Of a stretch of 64,000 nt of DNA, positions 1 to 8,035 are shown one piece after another. The position numbers were made by a program, and so were the translations under genes. Every line of letters starts with the position of its first letter. Position 1 is the first letter of the stretch. The notes beneath the pieces were generated by a model. It ran no database searches. It was not told the origin of the DNA and saw only the letters and a program-made list of their open reading frames with translations. Location: contig JAAXVL010000001.1 in NCBI GenBank assembly GCA_013335535.1, forward strand, positions 17,764 to 81,763. Direction: 5' to 3'. The stretch is from Azonexaceae bacterium (GTDB taxonomy: Bacteria; Pseudomonadota; Gammaproteobacteria; Burkholderiales; Rhodocyclaceae).

Positions 1-9
1 GCCGCCCGG

Positions 10-26
10 CCCCCCCCCCCCCCCCC
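10..26. repeat. Homopolymeric C tract (17 C)
   Basis: An uninterrupted run of 17 C on the + strand, about 160 bases upstream of the DUF1800 start codon. It could be a slippage-prone tract or an assembly artefact. Nothing coding is seen between it and the dispersed motif that follows. Confidence 0.8.
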
Positions 27-30
27 GCAC

Positions 31-70
31 TGCCACGGTCAACCGGAAAAAATGGCCCAAATCCAAATCC
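31..70 (+). repeat. Dispersed motif, copy 1 (intergenic)
   Basis: Exact core CCACGGTCAACCGGAAAAA followed by GGCCCAAA and AAA tracts. It lies upstream of the DUF1800 gene, directly after the C tract. Confidence 0.85.
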
Positions 71-183
71 GGCCGAGCGATGCAATGATTTTCATGAGAG
101 TCCATTCCGGATTTTCCCGATGTGCGTCGGGGCGCTGCCACGGACAATCGTCCGCAACCTTGCCTCGTTCGAGAGATCAGCTC

Positions 184-1998
184 ATGAAAATCATCTGCCA
201 GGCCCGCCAGATCCTGATGGCCGGCGCCCTTGTCGTTGCCGCCGGCGCCGTGCATGCCGCCGCATTCGATCCGCTGCCGGCCGGCGAATGGAATCGCGAC
301 AAGGCCGCGCACCTGCTGGCGCGTGCCGGCTTCGGCGGCACGCCGGAGGAAATCGACCAGCTCGCCCGCCTGACGCCGCGGCAGGCCGTGCGTCGCCTCG
401 TCTATTTCGACGGCGCGCCGAAAGCCACGTTGCCGGCCTTCGCGGAATCCGGCGTCTTCCAGCCCGGTTTCGCGGCCTTCCCGCCCAGCCGGCCGGCCAC
501 CACCGATCTGGCCAAGGCCCGCGGCGAAGCCATCGGCGTCAAGGTCAAGCCGGGCGGCAATCGCCGCCTGCAGCCGGTGACCAACCAGTTTTTCTACTGG
601 CTGCGCGCCAGCCGCCTCGAGACGCACCGCGTCAATTACTGGTGGGCGCAGCGCATGCTCGCCACGCCGCGCCCCTTCGAGGAAAAGATGGCGCTCTTCT
701 GGCACGGCCACTTCGCGACGACCGAGGACAAGGTGCGCGACTACCGCAAGATGCTCAAGCAGCTGGAACTCTTCCAGCGTGAGGGGCGCGGCAATTTCCA
801 GACCTTGCTGCTCAAGGTGGCGCAGGACCCGGCCATGCTCGCTTTCCTCGATGCCGGCATCAACGTCAAGGGCGCGCCCAACGAGAACTTCGCCCGCGAG
901 ATCATGGAACTGTTCTCCATGGGCGTCGGCAATTACAGCGAGCAGGACATCCGCGAGGCGGCGCGCGCCTTCACCGGCTGGAATTTCGATGATCTGCGCT
1001 TCAAGGTCGATCCGGCCAAACACGACGACGGCGAGAAGACGGTGCTCGGCCGCACCGGGCGACTGACCGGCGAAGACGTCATCGCCACCATCGTCGCCCA
1101 GCCGGTGACTGCCGAGTACGTCGCCGGCAAGCTCTACGCCTTCTTCGTCCGCACCGAGCCCGAACCGGACCTGCGCCGCCAGCTCGGCGAGCTGCTACGC
1201 CAGCACCGCTACGAGATCGCGCCCTTCATGGAAACCCTGCTGTTATCGCGCGATTTCTACGCGCCCGACGCCGTCGGCACGCACATCAAGAGCCCGGTCG
1301 AACTGGTCGTCTCCACCTACCGCAAGCTTGGCCTGCACGAGATGCCCGGCGTGCCGGACTTCAACGAAAGCACCGGCGCCCTCGGCCAGCGCCTGCTCTA
1401 CCCGCCCACCGTCGCCGGGTGGGCCGGCGGGCGCAGCTGGATCACCCCCGGCCTGCTGCTCCAGCGCGGCAACTTCGCCTTCGACCTGCTTTTCCCGGAC
1501 ATCGGCTTCATTCCCGAAGACCGCTACCCGACCATGGCCACCGGCGCCGAAATCCGCGCCGTGCATGAGCGCATCCGCGCCGGCATGAGCATCTCGACCG
1601 CCACCCTGCCCGTCGGCAAGGACAGCGCGCCGGAACAGATGGCCATGTCCAACCGCAACACCGATCAGGACGAGGACTTCAACACGCGCTACGCCAGCTA
1701 CCGTGGCTGGCAGATGGCCATCGAACGCGTCAAGCCGATCCCGCGCACCCTGGCGCGCATCGACCTGACCGGCATGATCCTGCGCGCCGGTTGCCGCACG
1801 CCGCTGGACACCGTGCGCTACCTCGAACGCCGCTTCCTCGCCGTGCCGCTCGACGATGCCAGCCGCGCCGACCTCGCCCGCTTCCTCGAACAGGAACTCG
1901 GCGGCGCCGACCTGCCCGCCGCCGTGAGCTACGCCGAAGACGCCCTGCGCCTGACGCTGCACCTGATCATGAGCCGCCCGGAATACCAGTTAGGCTAA
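184..1998 (+). CDS. Exported DUF1800 family protein
   Basis: A protein of 604 residues. I start it at the ATG at 184, because residues 1-29 then form a clean Sec-type signal peptide (MKIICQARQILMAGALVV, then a VHA-A cleavage region); the open frame runs further upstream, but only through the dispersed repeat. The family core is visible around residues 233-265, with NFAREIMELFSMGVG and an ARAFTGW element. The gene sits 10 bases upstream of a DUF1501 gene, the usual partner of this family, so the two are almost certainly one operon. The biochemical role of the family is not established. The product is expected to be periplasmic or extracellular. Confidence 0.9.
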   Translation: MKIICQARQILMAGALVVAAGAVHAAAFDPLPAGEWNRDKAAHLLARAGFGGTPEEIDQLARLTPRQAVRRLVYFDGAPKATLPAFAESGVFQPGFAAFPPSRPATTDLAKARGEAIGVKVKPGGNRRLQPVTNQFFYWLRASRLETHRVNYWWAQRMLATPRPFEEKMALFWHGHFATTEDKVRDYRKMLKQLELFQREGRGNFQTLLLKVAQDPAMLAFLDAGINVKGAPNENFAREIMELFSMGVGNYSEQDIREAARAFTGWNFDDLRFKVDPAKHDDGEKTVLGRTGRLTGEDVIATIVAQPVTAEYVAGKLYAFFVRTEPEPDLRRQLGELLRQHRYEIAPFMETLLLSRDFYAPDAVGTHIKSPVELVVSTYRKLGLHEMPGVPDFNESTGALGQRLLYPPTVAGWAGGRSWITPGLLLQRGNFAFDLLFPDIGFIPEDRYPTMATGAEIRAVHERIRAGMSISTATLPVGKDSAPEQMAMSNRNTDQDEDFNTRYASYRGWQMAIERVKPIPRTLARIDLTGMILRAGCRTPLDTVRYLERRFLAVPLDDASRADLARFLEQELGGADLPAAVSYAEDALRLTLHLIMSRPEYQLG

Positions 1999-2008
1999 GG
2001 ACATCACC

Positions 2009-3226
2009 ATGACCGCCCCCCATTCCCGCCGCCGCCTGCTGCAAGGCGCCCTCGCCACGCTGGGCCTGAACGCCCTCGCCCCGCTCGCCGCCCCCTCGAT
2101 CTTCGGCAACCTTGCCCAGGCCGCGACGCGCGCCGACGACGGACGCATCCTCGTCATCCTCGAACTCTCCGGCGGCAACGACGGCCTGAATACCGTCGTC
2201 CCGCATGGCGACGACGCCTATTACCGCCTGCGCCCCAACATCGGCATCCCGGCCCAGCGTCTGCGCCGCATCGACGACCTGCACGGCTTCAACCCCGGCC
2301 TCGCCGGCTTCGAGAAACTCTGGCACGACGGGCGGATGGCCATCGTCCAGGGCTGCGGCTACGACAAGCCGTCGTTCTCGCACTTCACCTCGATGGCCTA
2401 CTGGCACACCGCGGCGCCCAACAGCGGCAGCGATTACGGCTGGTTCGGCCGCACGGCAGATGCCCTGTCACCGACGCCACGCCCGAATTTCCTCATCAAC
2501 ATCGACGAAGCCCAGTCGCTCGCCGTGCGCAGCCGGGTGCATACCCCGGTCGTTTTCGACGACCCCGAGAAATTCCGCCGCACCGGCTACCAGCAGGAAC
2601 GCGAACTACTCGACGTCGTCCCCGAGGCGAAGGACGGTAATGCCAGCCGTACCTACCTCAACGACGTGGCGCGCAGCGCCCGCGAGGCCTCGGCGCTCGT
2701 CCGCCAGGCCTGGCAAAGCTATTCGACGCCAGTTGACTACGGCATCTTCCCGCTCGGACTCAACAAGATCGCCGCCTGCATCGCCGCCGGCCTGCCGACG
2801 CGGCTCTACTACACCGGCTACCCGCACAACGCCTTCGACACCCACGTGCACCAACCCGACCTGCACCAGCGCCTGCTCACCTACACGGCCGACGCCGTGC
2901 TCGGCTTCATGCGCGACCTCGAACGCATCGGCCAGGCCGACCGCGTCTGCGTGCTCGCCTTCTCGGAATTCGGCCGGCGCGCCGGCGAAAACACCAGCCG
3001 CGGCACCGACCACGGCACGGCCAACAACATGTACCTGTTCGGCAAGGGCGTGAAGGGCGGCTTCTACGGCGAACGCCCGTCGCTGACCAACCTGGTCGAA
3101 GGCGGCAACCTGCAGCACACCACCGATTTCCGTCGCGTCTACGCCTCGGCCATCGATGGCTGGCTGGGGCTGGACAGCAAAGCCGTCCTCAAGGGCGAGT
3201 TCGCGCCGTTCCCGCTGTTCGCCTGA
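2009..3226 (+). CDS. DUF1501 family protein with Tat-type leader
   Basis: A protein of 405 residues. The N-terminus carries a twin-arginine-like SRRRLLQG motif followed by a hydrophobic stretch ending near AQAA, which suggests folded export by Tat. The body shows family hallmarks: LELSGGNDGLNTVVP near residue 50, DTHVHQ near residue 280, and an EFGRR...GTDHG segment near residue 320, all typical of DUF1501 proteins (alkaline-phosphatase/sulfatase-like fold). It follows the DUF1800 gene by 10 bases and is probably cotranscribed. The substrate is unknown. Confidence 0.9.
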   Translation: MTAPHSRRRLLQGALATLGLNALAPLAAPSIFGNLAQAATRADDGRILVILELSGGNDGLNTVVPHGDDAYYRLRPNIGIPAQRLRRIDDLHGFNPGLAGFEKLWHDGRMAIVQGCGYDKPSFSHFTSMAYWHTAAPNSGSDYGWFGRTADALSPTPRPNFLINIDEAQSLAVRSRVHTPVVFDDPEKFRRTGYQQERELLDVVPEAKDGNASRTYLNDVARSAREASALVRQAWQSYSTPVDYGIFPLGLNKIAACIAAGLPTRLYYTGYPHNAFDTHVHQPDLHQRLLTYTADAVLGFMRDLERIGQADRVCVLAFSEFGRRAGENTSRGTDHGTANNMYLFGKGVKGGFYGERPSLTNLVEGGNLQHTTDFRRVYASAIDGWLGLDSKAVLKGEFAPFPLFA

Positions 3227-3260
3227 AGGCGGGCCGGCATTTTTCGCGGAAAAAACGGCT

Positions 3261-3300
3261 TTCCACGGTCAACCAGAAAAACGGCCCAAAATTGAAACTC
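3261..3300 (+). repeat. Dispersed motif, copy 2 (intergenic)
   Basis: TTCCACGGTCAACCAGAAAAA with one change in the core (CCAG for CCGG), then GGCCCAAAATTGAAA. It lies 35 bases after the DUF1501 stop codon. Confidence 0.85.
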
Positions 3301-3399
3301 TGGCTGGGCGGCGCGCTCCCGAAAATGCGCCCTTCCCCACGCCGCCTTCGACGCCAGGCCCAACGCTAACAAGCGCATCAAAACCGAAACAGACAACAA

Positions 3400-3427
3400 A
3401 AAAGCCAACCGCTATTGGTTGGCTTTT
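3400..3427 (-). terminator. Rho-independent terminator of tRNA-Gly
   Basis: Inverted repeat with 11-base arms (AAAAGCCAACC / GGTTGGCTTTT) and a 6-base loop. On the minus strand it is followed by a T run, and it lies about 35 bases downstream of the tRNA 3' end. Confidence 0.85.
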
Positions 3428-3461
3428 CTATTTTCAGATCAATGACCTGGCTCAATTTGTG

Positions 3462-3535
3462 TGGAGCGGGCGATGGGAATCGAACCCACGGCTCTAGCTT
3501 GGGAAGCTAGGGTATTACCATTATACGACGCCCGC
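3462..3535 (-). tRNA. tRNA-Gly (anticodon TCC)
   Basis: The 74-base minus-strand sequence starts GCGGGCGTCG and ends with an encoded CCA. The acceptor stem GCGGGCG pairs with CGCCCGC. The anticodon arm CTAGC-loop-GCTAG presents TCC. The T arm contains GTTCGATTC. It stands alone between its own promoter and terminator. Confidence 0.97.
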
Positions 3536-3552
3536 TCTGGGCTGAAGGCCGC

Positions 3553-3581
3553 ATTCTAAGCGTAGACGGCGGTCGGTTCAA
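3553..3581 (-). promoter_or_regulatory. Sigma-70 promoter of tRNA-Gly
   Basis: On the minus strand a TTGAAC -35 element (3576-3581) and a TAGAAT -10 element (3553-3558) are separated by exactly 17 bases. The tRNA begins 18 bases downstream of the -10 element. Confidence 0.8.
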
Positions 3582-3609
3582 TGATCCTGAACGGTGTCGG
3601 CCCGCTTGC

Positions 3610-4263
3610 CTATGCGCTCACTGACAATAAAGAGGCGATCCCGCTGTTTTGCTGATCCTGGCCAGTGCCGTAGGCGTGCATGAGTTGCATGATTTTCATC
3701 ATCAGTTGGGCGTCGCTGTTGTTGGCCGCTGTCGTCGCGGTGGCCGTGCTGCTACCGGTGGCGGAGGTCGACTCGGTGGATTTGTCGTAGGCCATGGCTT
3801 CCTTGAAGCTGACCTTGCCGTCACCATCGCTATCCGCCGCTTCAAAGTTGTTCACGATCTTGTTGAGCAGGTCGGTTCGCTTCGTATCGCCGCTGTCGGC
3901 AGATTCGAGCTGGCTGGTCAGCTCCTCCTTGGTGAAGCCGGCGTCGTTGGGCGGCGGTGGCGGGGGAGCCATGCCACCGGCACCATGCATGTGGCCACCA
4001 CCGAACTGGCCACTGACCGATTCCTGCAGTTTGGCGAGAACACTGGCGAATTCGTCCTTGGTGACCTTGCCGTCGCTGTTGCTGTCCAGCGCGGAGAAGA
4101 CGTCATCGGCGCTCGTGCTGCTGGTGCTTTGACTGGCGCTGGAGGTGAGCTGGCTGAAGGCCGCGGTCAGATCGCTTTTTTCGAGATAGCCCTGGCTCTT
4201 GGTGTCCAGCTTTGAGAACAGCAGGCTTGCCATTTGAGATGCTTGGTTGATTCCGCTCAACAT
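3610..4263 (-). CDS. EF-hand calcium-binding protein
   Basis: A protein of 217 residues without a clear signal peptide. Two canonical 12-residue EF-hand loops are visible: DSNSDGKVTKDE near residue 60 and DSDGDGKVSFKE near residue 143. A degenerate loop (DTKSQGYLEKSD) lies near residue 20, and a Gly/His/Pro stretch with six prolines sits in the middle. The C-terminal third is rich in Ser, Thr and Ala. The gene is transcribed divergently from a CpxRA-like two-component system, and a CpxR-type box lies 115 bases upstream of its start, so common control is plausible. Calcium binding is inferred from the loops; the cellular role is unknown. Confidence 0.85.
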   Translation of the reverse strand: MLSGINQASQMASLLFSKLDTKSQGYLEKSDLTAAFSQLTSSASQSTSSTSADDVFSALDSNSDGKVTKDEFASVLAKLQESVSGQFGGGHMHGAGGMAPPPPPPNDAGFTKEELTSQLESADSGDTKRTDLLNKIVNNFEAADSDGDGKVSFKEAMAYDKSTESTSATGSSTATATTAANNSDAQLMMKIMQLMHAYGTGQDQQNSGIASLLSVSA

Positions 4264-4377
4264 GATTCGCTCCTTGGATGAAATTGACGAGATGCCTGGC
4301 CCTTGGCCAAGTAGCTTTCCTTGTGCAATTTATCGGCCTGAACCGGCGTGTTTTGACGCCGCTTTGAGTTAATTCGG

Positions 4378-4392
4378 GTAAAAGAATGTTAA
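4378..4392 (+). promoter_or_regulatory. CpxR-like box (distal)
   Basis: GTAAA, five bases, GTTAA: one mismatch to the CpxR consensus GTAAA-N5-GTAAA. It lies 115 bases from the start of the EF-hand gene. Confidence 0.5.
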
Positions 4393-4523
4393 GAAAAACC
4401 GATTTCGTGGCGTTTTTATCGAAAACAACCGGCAAAAATCGGAATATTTAGCCGATTAGCGGCAAAACTCGCTCGCCGGCAATATTTGCCGATGCTTACC
4501 TGAGCGGATCAATCGGGAATGGG

Positions 4524-4538
4524 GTAAATCTCTGTAAA
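4524..4538 (+). promoter_or_regulatory. CpxR-like box upstream of the response regulator
   Basis: GTAAA at 4524-4528 and GTAAA at 4534-4538 with a 5-base spacer, a perfect match to the CpxR consensus of Enterobacteria. It lies 66 bases upstream of the regulator ATG, which suggests autoregulation. Confidence 0.65.
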
Positions 4539-4603
4539 TCAGCCGCCGGCAGTGGCCACCCTTGGCTATGATTCGACTGGATAATTTTGGGAGTATTAGA
4601 CCG

Positions 4604-5287
4604 ATGGCGGCAGTTTTGCTGGTGGATGACGATGTTGAACTGGCCGAGATGCTGGGCGACTATCTGGCTCAGGACGGTTTTGTGGTGACCACGCTGCACG
4701 ACGGTCTGAGCGGCGTCGAGGCGGCGCTCTCCGGGCTCTACGCCATTGCCGTGCTCGATGTGATGATGCCGGGCCTTTCCGGCGTTGAGGTCTTGCGCCG
4801 GATCCGGGCGGCCAGTGCGATGCCGGTGCTCATGCTGACGGCCAAGGGCGACGACATGGATCGCATCGTCGGCCTCGAACTGGGGGCGGATGATTACGTC
4901 CCCAAACCCTGCCAGCCGCGCGAACTGGCGGCCCGCCTGCGTGCCATCCTCCGTCGCTCGGCGCCCTCGGCCGAGCCGGGCAATGCCCCGATCATGGTCG
5001 GCGAACTGTGCATTCGGCCGGAACAGCGCCTGGCTGAATGGGCCGGTGTCGTTGTCGACCTGACCAGTACCGAATTCAATTTGCTCGAAGTGCTGGCGCG
5101 CAATGCCGGGCGACCGGTGAGCAAAGGCGACCTGTCGGAACAGGCGCTGGGCCGGGCGCTGGTGCGTTTTGACCGGAGCATCGACGTTCATCTGTCGAGC
5201 ATTCGCCACAAGCTGGGCACGCTGGCCGACGGGCGCTCATGCATCCAGACGGTTTACCGGCAGGGTTACCAGTTGATCCGGTCCTGA
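4604..5287 (+). CDS. OmpR-family response regulator (CpxR-like)
   Basis: A protein of 227 residues. The ATG at 4604 is preferred because GGGAG lies about ten bases upstream and the receiver then begins at residue 1 (MAAVLLVDDDVELAEMLG). The phosphoacceptor Asp is in the IAVLDVMMPGLSG motif near residue 51, with LMLTAKGDD and a conserved Lys in YVPKPCQPRELAARL. The C-terminal winged helix is visible from about residue 130 and ends IQTVYRQGYQLIRS. One base separates it from the histidine-kinase gene. A perfect GTAAA direct repeat upstream supports a CpxR-type identity; true orthology to cpxR is inferred. Confidence 0.92.
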   Translation: MAAVLLVDDDVELAEMLGDYLAQDGFVVTTLHDGLSGVEAALSGLYAIAVLDVMMPGLSGVEVLRRIRAASAMPVLMLTAKGDDMDRIVGLELGADDYVPKPCQPRELAARLRAILRRSAPSAEPGNAPIMVGELCIRPEQRLAEWAGVVVDLTSTEFNLLEVLARNAGRPVSKGDLSEQALGRALVRFDRSIDVHLSSIRHKLGTLADGRSCIQTVYRQGYQLIRS

Positions 5288-5288
5288 C

Positions 5289-6419
5289 ATGGGGCGCCTG
5301 TTCTGGAAATTCTTTCTCTTCATCTGGCTCGGTCAGGTGGCGGCCGTTGTCGGCACGGGTACCTTTTTCTGGTTTGAACGCCAACAGTCGCATTTGCGGG
5401 CAGATCAGCCACCTCCCCCGCCACCGGCGTTTGACGGGCACCGGCCGCCGCCGAACGAATTTGATCACCACACCCCTCCTCACCACCAGCCTCCCCCCAA
5501 TGGCAAACCGCCGGGCGGCCCGCTCCCGATGTTTCCGATGATCGCTGCCCTGATCGCCAGCCTGCTCTGCGCGGCCGGCGTGGCGTGGTATTTCGCCAAG
5601 CCGATTCGCCATTTGCGCGACGCCTTCGCCACAGCGGCCGAGGGCAATCTCGACACCCGGGTGGGTAGCGCCATGGGCGGGCGGCGCGATGAGCTGGCAA
5701 ATCTGGGCCAGGATTTCGACCGCATGACCGAGCGCCTGCAAGCCCTGATGGCGGCTCAGAAACGCCTGCTCCACGATGTTTCGCACGAAATGCGCTCGCC
5801 GCTGGCCCGGCTGCAGGCGGCGATTGGTCTGGCCCGGCAACAACCGGGGCGGGTTGAGGATTCGCTGGCGCGCATCGAGCGCGAAGGCGAACGCATGAAC
5901 GGACTGATCAGCGAATTGCTGACCCTTTCCCGCCTGGAGGCGGGCGTTTCAGGCCCGCAGGAGAAAGTCGATCTGGGCGAATTGCTGGGCGAGATCGTCG
6001 AGGATGCCCGCTTCGAGGGAGCGGCCGAGCAGGTCGGCATCGACTACGCGGCGGCGCCGGCGCTTTTCGTACAGGCCAACCCGGAGTTGCTGCACCGGGC
6101 CATCGAGAACGTCGTGCGCAACGGGCTGCGTTTTTCGCCAGCCGGAAAGCGCCTGAGGATCGAGGCAAAGCCGGAAGCGGACGGCATGATTCACCTGTGT
6201 ATCGCCGACCAGGGCATCGGCGTGCCGGAAGCCGAACTGGAGGCGATTTTCACGCCCTTCTATCGTGGGCGGAATCTGGCGACGGGCGACGGCTATGGTC
6301 TGGGGCTGGCGATTGCCCGGCAGGTGATTTCCACGGTCAACGGGAAAATTGCCGCAAAAATGAAATCTGACGGCAGCACCGGCCTGCTCGTCGAAATTGT
6401 CCTGCCGGCGGCCGACTGA
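5289..6419 (+). CDS. Sensor histidine kinase (CpxA-like) with His/Pro-rich periplasmic loop
   Basis: A protein of 376 residues. The N-terminal membrane segment (about residues 5-27) is followed by a short periplasmic loop very rich in Pro and His (about residues 35-78), a second membrane segment (about 80-102) and a HAMP linker. The HisKA motif LLHDVSHEMRSPLARL lies near residue 160, an N box (IENVVRNGLRFSP) near 275, and G boxes (DQGIGVPE, GYGLGLAIA) near 310-345. It pairs with the response regulator one base upstream. The loop is far shorter than the CpxA sensor domain; metal or envelope sensing is possible but not shown. The dispersed motif lies in frame near the C-terminus (STVNGKIAAK). 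Confidence 0.9.
   Translation: MGRLFWKFFLFIWLGQVAAVVGTGTFFWFERQQSHLRADQPPPPPPAFDGHRPPPNEFDHHTPPHHQPPPNGKPPGGPLPMFPMIAALIASLLCAAGVAWYFAKPIRHLRDAFATAAEGNLDTRVGSAMGGRRDELANLGQDFDRMTERLQALMAAQKRLLHDVSHEMRSPLARLQAAIGLARQQPGRVEDSLARIEREGERMNGLISELLTLSRLEAGVSGPQEKVDLGELLGEIVEDARFEGAAEQVGIDYAAAPALFVQANPELLHRAIENVVRNGLRFSPAGKRLRIEAKPEADGMIHLCIADQGIGVPEAELEAIFTPFYRGRNLATGDGYGLGLAIARQVISTVNGKIAAKMKSDGSTGLLVEIVLPAAD
6329..6371 (+). repeat. Dispersed motif, copy 3 (in kinase gene)
   Basis: TTCCACGGTCAACGGGAAAAT, then GCCGCAAAAATGAAA, with one or two changes in the core. It is read in frame as STVNGK at the end of the ATPase domain. Confidence 0.7.
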
Positions 6420-6428
6420 GGCCGGAAC

Positions 6429-6923
6429 TCAGGCGAGTTCGGACAATTCCCGGTAGCGGCCGGCGTGAAACAGCAGCGGTGCGAGGTCCGGCGTGTCGGT
6501 GAAGCGTTCGATGCTGCCGACGAAAATGGTGTGATCGCCAGCGGCGTGTTCCGTCACCTTGGCCATTTCGAACGTCGCGCAGCATCCGGGGAAGAGCGGG
6601 GCACCACCCGCACCGGCCTGCCATGGCAGGCCGACGAAGCGGTCAGCTGGCCAGGTGGCAAAACGATTCGACAGATCCTGCTGGTCGGCGGCCAGCACGT
6701 TGATGGCGTGATGCGTGGCTTTGCGGAAGGCTTCGAGGTTGTGCGACTTGTTGTCGAGGCACCAGAGGACGAGCGCAGGATCGAGCGACACGGCGGCGAA
6801 TGAATTGACCGTCAGGCCGATGGGGTGGCCATCCGGGTCGATGGCCGTGACGATGGTGACGCCGGTGGCATAGCGCCCCAGGGCGTTGCGCAGGGCGCGG
6901 CTGTCGTTTTGCGGTTGGGTCAT
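6429..6923 (-). CDS. Flavin reductase family protein
   Basis: A protein of 164 residues with the flavin-reductase-like FMN-binding fold. It starts with ALRNALGRYATGVTIVTA, contains the FMN contact region GLTVNSFAAVSLDPALVLWCLD near residues 36-60, and a GDHTIFVGSIERF segment near residue 130. Such proteins reduce FMN or FAD with NAD(P)H, often for a partner monooxygenase. No partner is adjacent: the gene lies between the sensor kinase (converging) and mutY (diverging, 44 bases away), so it is probably monocistronic. The substrate is not determinable. Confidence 0.88.
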   Translation of the reverse strand: MTQPQNDSRALRNALGRYATGVTIVTAIDPDGHPIGLTVNSFAAVSLDPALVLWCLDNKSHNLEAFRKATHHAINVLAADQQDLSNRFATWPADRFVGLPWQAGAGGAPLFPGCCATFEMAKVTEHAAGDHTIFVGSIERFTDTPDLAPLLFHAGRYRELSELA

Positions 6924-6967
6924 CGGTTCAGACGGATAGGCCGGAGGAAAAAGAGGCCGTATTATCC

Positions 6968-8035
6968 GTGCTCCCGCAGCCCGCGTCGAGGCAGAATTTG
7001 GCCGCCCAAAACCGTTTTACCGAACACCTGATCGCCTGGCAGAAGACCGCCGGCCGTCACGACCTACCCTGGCAGAAGACGCAAGACCCTTACCGCATCT
7101 GGCTTTCCGAGATCATGCTGCAACAGACGCAGGTCAGCACGGTGATCCCCTATTACGCGCGCTTTCTGGCCAGTTTTCCCGATGTGCTGGCGCTCGCTGC
7201 GGCGCCCATCGAGCTTGTCATCGAGCACTGGGCCGGCCTTGGCTATTACGCCCGGGCGCGCAACCTGCATCGCTGCGCGCAGCAGATTGCCACGGTCTAC
7301 GGCGGAAAATTCCCCGAAACGGAAGCCCAGCTGGAGGAGTTGCCAGGCATCGGCCGGTCTACGGCAGCCGCCATTGCCGCCTTCGCTTTCGGGCGCCGGG
7401 CGGCGATTCTCGACGGCAACGTCAAGCGCGTGCTGTGCCGGCAATTCGGCGTAAACGGCTTTCCCGGCGCCAAGGCGGTGCATGACCGCCTTTGGGTGCT
7501 GGCCGAAAGCCTGCTGCCGGAAAACGACATCGAGGTTTACACGCAGGGGCTGATGGATCTCGGTGCGACGCTGTGCACGCGCAGCCGGCCGCGCTGCGCC
7601 GACTGCCCGGTGGCGGCCACTTGCGTCGCCAAACGTGATGGCCGACAGGGCGAATTGCCCGAAGCCAAGCCACGCGCCGCCGTGCCGGAACGTACCTCGA
7701 CCTTCGTTCTGCTCACCGATGGCCAACGCCTGCTGCTCGAACGGCGCCCCCCATCAGGGCTGTGGGGCGGCCTGCTCGTGCCGCCGGAAGGCGAGCCGGC
7801 GGCGGTCGCGACGCGCTTCGGGATGACGCTGCTCGAAACGACGAAACTACCGCCGTTCAAACATGTCTTCACGCATTTCCGGCTGACGCTGGAGCCGGTG
7901 CTGTGTCGGATCGACGCCCGGTTTCAGGCGGCCGAAGCGGGGCTGGAATGGGTGGAACTCGAACGTGCGGCCGATGCCGGCGTGCCGGCGCCGATCAAGA
8001 AGCTGATCAGGCAGGTTGCCAGCGCAAGGGGCTGA
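6968..8035 (+). CDS. mutY: Adenine DNA glycosylase MutY
   Basis: A protein of 355 residues from a GTG start; no ATG lies near the expected N-terminus, and homology begins around RFTEHLIAWQ. Catalytic-domain elements are visible: WLSEIMLQQTQV, the helix-hairpin-helix LEELPGIGRSTAAAIAAFAF, and ILDGNVKRVLCR with the catalytic Asp. The [4Fe-4S] cluster is formed by Cys-X6-Cys-X2-Cys-X5-Cys in CTRSRPRCADCPVAATC. A NUDIX-like 8-oxoG recognition domain follows from about residue 225. It removes A mispaired with 8-oxoG. Its 3' end overlaps the converging HD-GYP gene by 29 bases. Confidence 0.96.
   Translation: MLPQPASRQNLAAQNRFTEHLIAWQKTAGRHDLPWQKTQDPYRIWLSEIMLQQTQVSTVIPYYARFLASFPDVLALAAAPIELVIEHWAGLGYYARARNLHRCAQQIATVYGGKFPETEAQLEELPGIGRSTAAAIAAFAFGRRAAILDGNVKRVLCRQFGVNGFPGAKAVHDRLWVLAESLLPENDIEVYTQGLMDLGATLCTRSRPRCADCPVAATCVAKRDGRQGELPEAKPRAAVPERTSTFVLLTDGQRLLLERRPPSGLWGGLLVPPEGEPAAVATRFGMTLLETTKLPPFKHVFTHFRLTLEPVLCRIDARFQAAEAGLEWVELERAADAGVPAPIKKLIRQVASARG

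Larger units (their letters stand above)
4264..4603. other. Divergent regulatory region, 340 bases
   Basis: No gene is seen here. The stretch is more AT-rich than its surroundings, separates the EF-hand gene from the response-regulator gene, and holds two GTAAA-type direct repeats listed separately. Confidence 0.7.

Noticed and set aside
7290..7315. CCACGGTCTACGGCGGAAAA in mutY, as a motif copy
   Set aside because: Several changes in the core and the conserved MutY text explains it.
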